A stretch of DNA of 5,904 bases from an uncultured bacterium (lineage in GTDB: Bacteria > Hydrogenedentota > Hydrogenedentia > Hydrogenedentales > JAEUWI01). Where the stretch lies: positions 1 to 5,904 of the forward strand of contig CALAXS010000195.1 of the NCBI GenBank assembly GCA_937895305.1, given 5' to 3'. Of this stretch, positions 5,777 to 5,904 are shown piece by piece. The position numbers and the translations under genes are program-made. The number at the start of each line of letters is the position of its first letter. Within the stretch, counting starts at the first letter, position 1. Under the pieces are notes generated by a model, which did not search any database, was not told where the DNA came from, and saw only the letters and a list, made by a program, of their open reading frames with translations.

Positions 5777-5904
5777 TTACATATACCTGTTATTGCTTTG
5801 CGCATGAAAGTTGAGAAATGCCCTGAAAAACAATCCCAAAGAATAGCACAGGCCCAAGGAATTGGACAAACCCTGCGCCAGCACAACGAAAACAGCGGGC
5901 CAAA
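5777..5904 (-). CDS. Probable 3' end of a membrane-protein gene (partial, runs off the window)
   Basis: On the - strand, one frame stays open from the window edge (first full codon at 5902) to TAA at 5777-5779, giving 41 residues. Residues 1-32 are strongly hydrophobic (FVVLAQGLSNSLGLCYSLG is part of it). They are followed by a polar basic tail ending NNRYM, which looks like the last helix of a multi-pass membrane protein. Third-position GC in this frame is about 61% (25 of 41), against about 41% in the neighbouring open frame, which favours this one. Its stop lies 3 bases before the ATG of the large membrane gene, so they would be co-transcribed. The family is not recognisable from this fragment. 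The stretch is short, so it could still be non-coding leader. Confidence 0.5.
   Translation of the reverse strand, partial: WPAVFVVLAQGLSNSLGLCYSLGLFFRAFLNFHAQSNNRYM

Noticed and set aside
5840..5869. Promoter-like pair on the - strand (TTGTCC, 18-base spacer, TATTCT)
   Set aside because: Each box matches only four of six consensus bases and it lies within the probable coding end of an upstream gene; too weak to annotate.

Overview
The window looks like a chromosomal stretch of an uncultured or little-studied Gram-negative-type bacterium of moderate GC content. Its gene bodies are roughly 55-60% GC. Nothing in it fixes the phylum. A membrane-anchored sulfatase-fold enzyme and a palindromic, repeat-rich intergenic spacer are consistent with several environmental phyla, but that placement is inference.

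Layout: two genes lie on the + strand and converge on one very large gene on the - strand. Positions 1-119 are a leader with a plausible sigma70-type promoter. Positions 120-1076 encode an extended short-chain dehydrogenase (nucleotide-sugar epimerase/dehydratase type). After only 8 bases, positions 1085-2209 encode a complete glycerate 2-kinase, so the two probably form one transcript. Positions 2210-2533 are non-coding and hold a mosaic of hairpins and short direct repeats. Positions 5773-2534 on the - strand encode a 1079-residue multi-pass membrane protein. At its far side, positions 5904-5777 are probably the 3' end of another membrane-protein gene, ending 3 bases before the large gene starts, so the - strand also looks like an operon.

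The most notable object is the 1079-residue protein. It joins a duplicated N-terminal membrane segment, a lysylphosphatidylglycerol-synthase/flippase-type transmembrane domain, a second block of about five helices, and a C-terminal sulfatase/alkaline-phosphatase-fold domain. The position normally held by the formylglycine-forming Cys or Ser appears to be Thr-672, as in phospho-group transferases of this superfamily. A lipid- or glycan-modifying cell-envelope enzyme, with transport and catalysis in one chain, is a reasonable hypothesis, not a demonstrated function. The SDR gene would fit cell-surface sugar synthesis. The glycerate kinase belongs to central carbon metabolism and has no obvious link to the rest.
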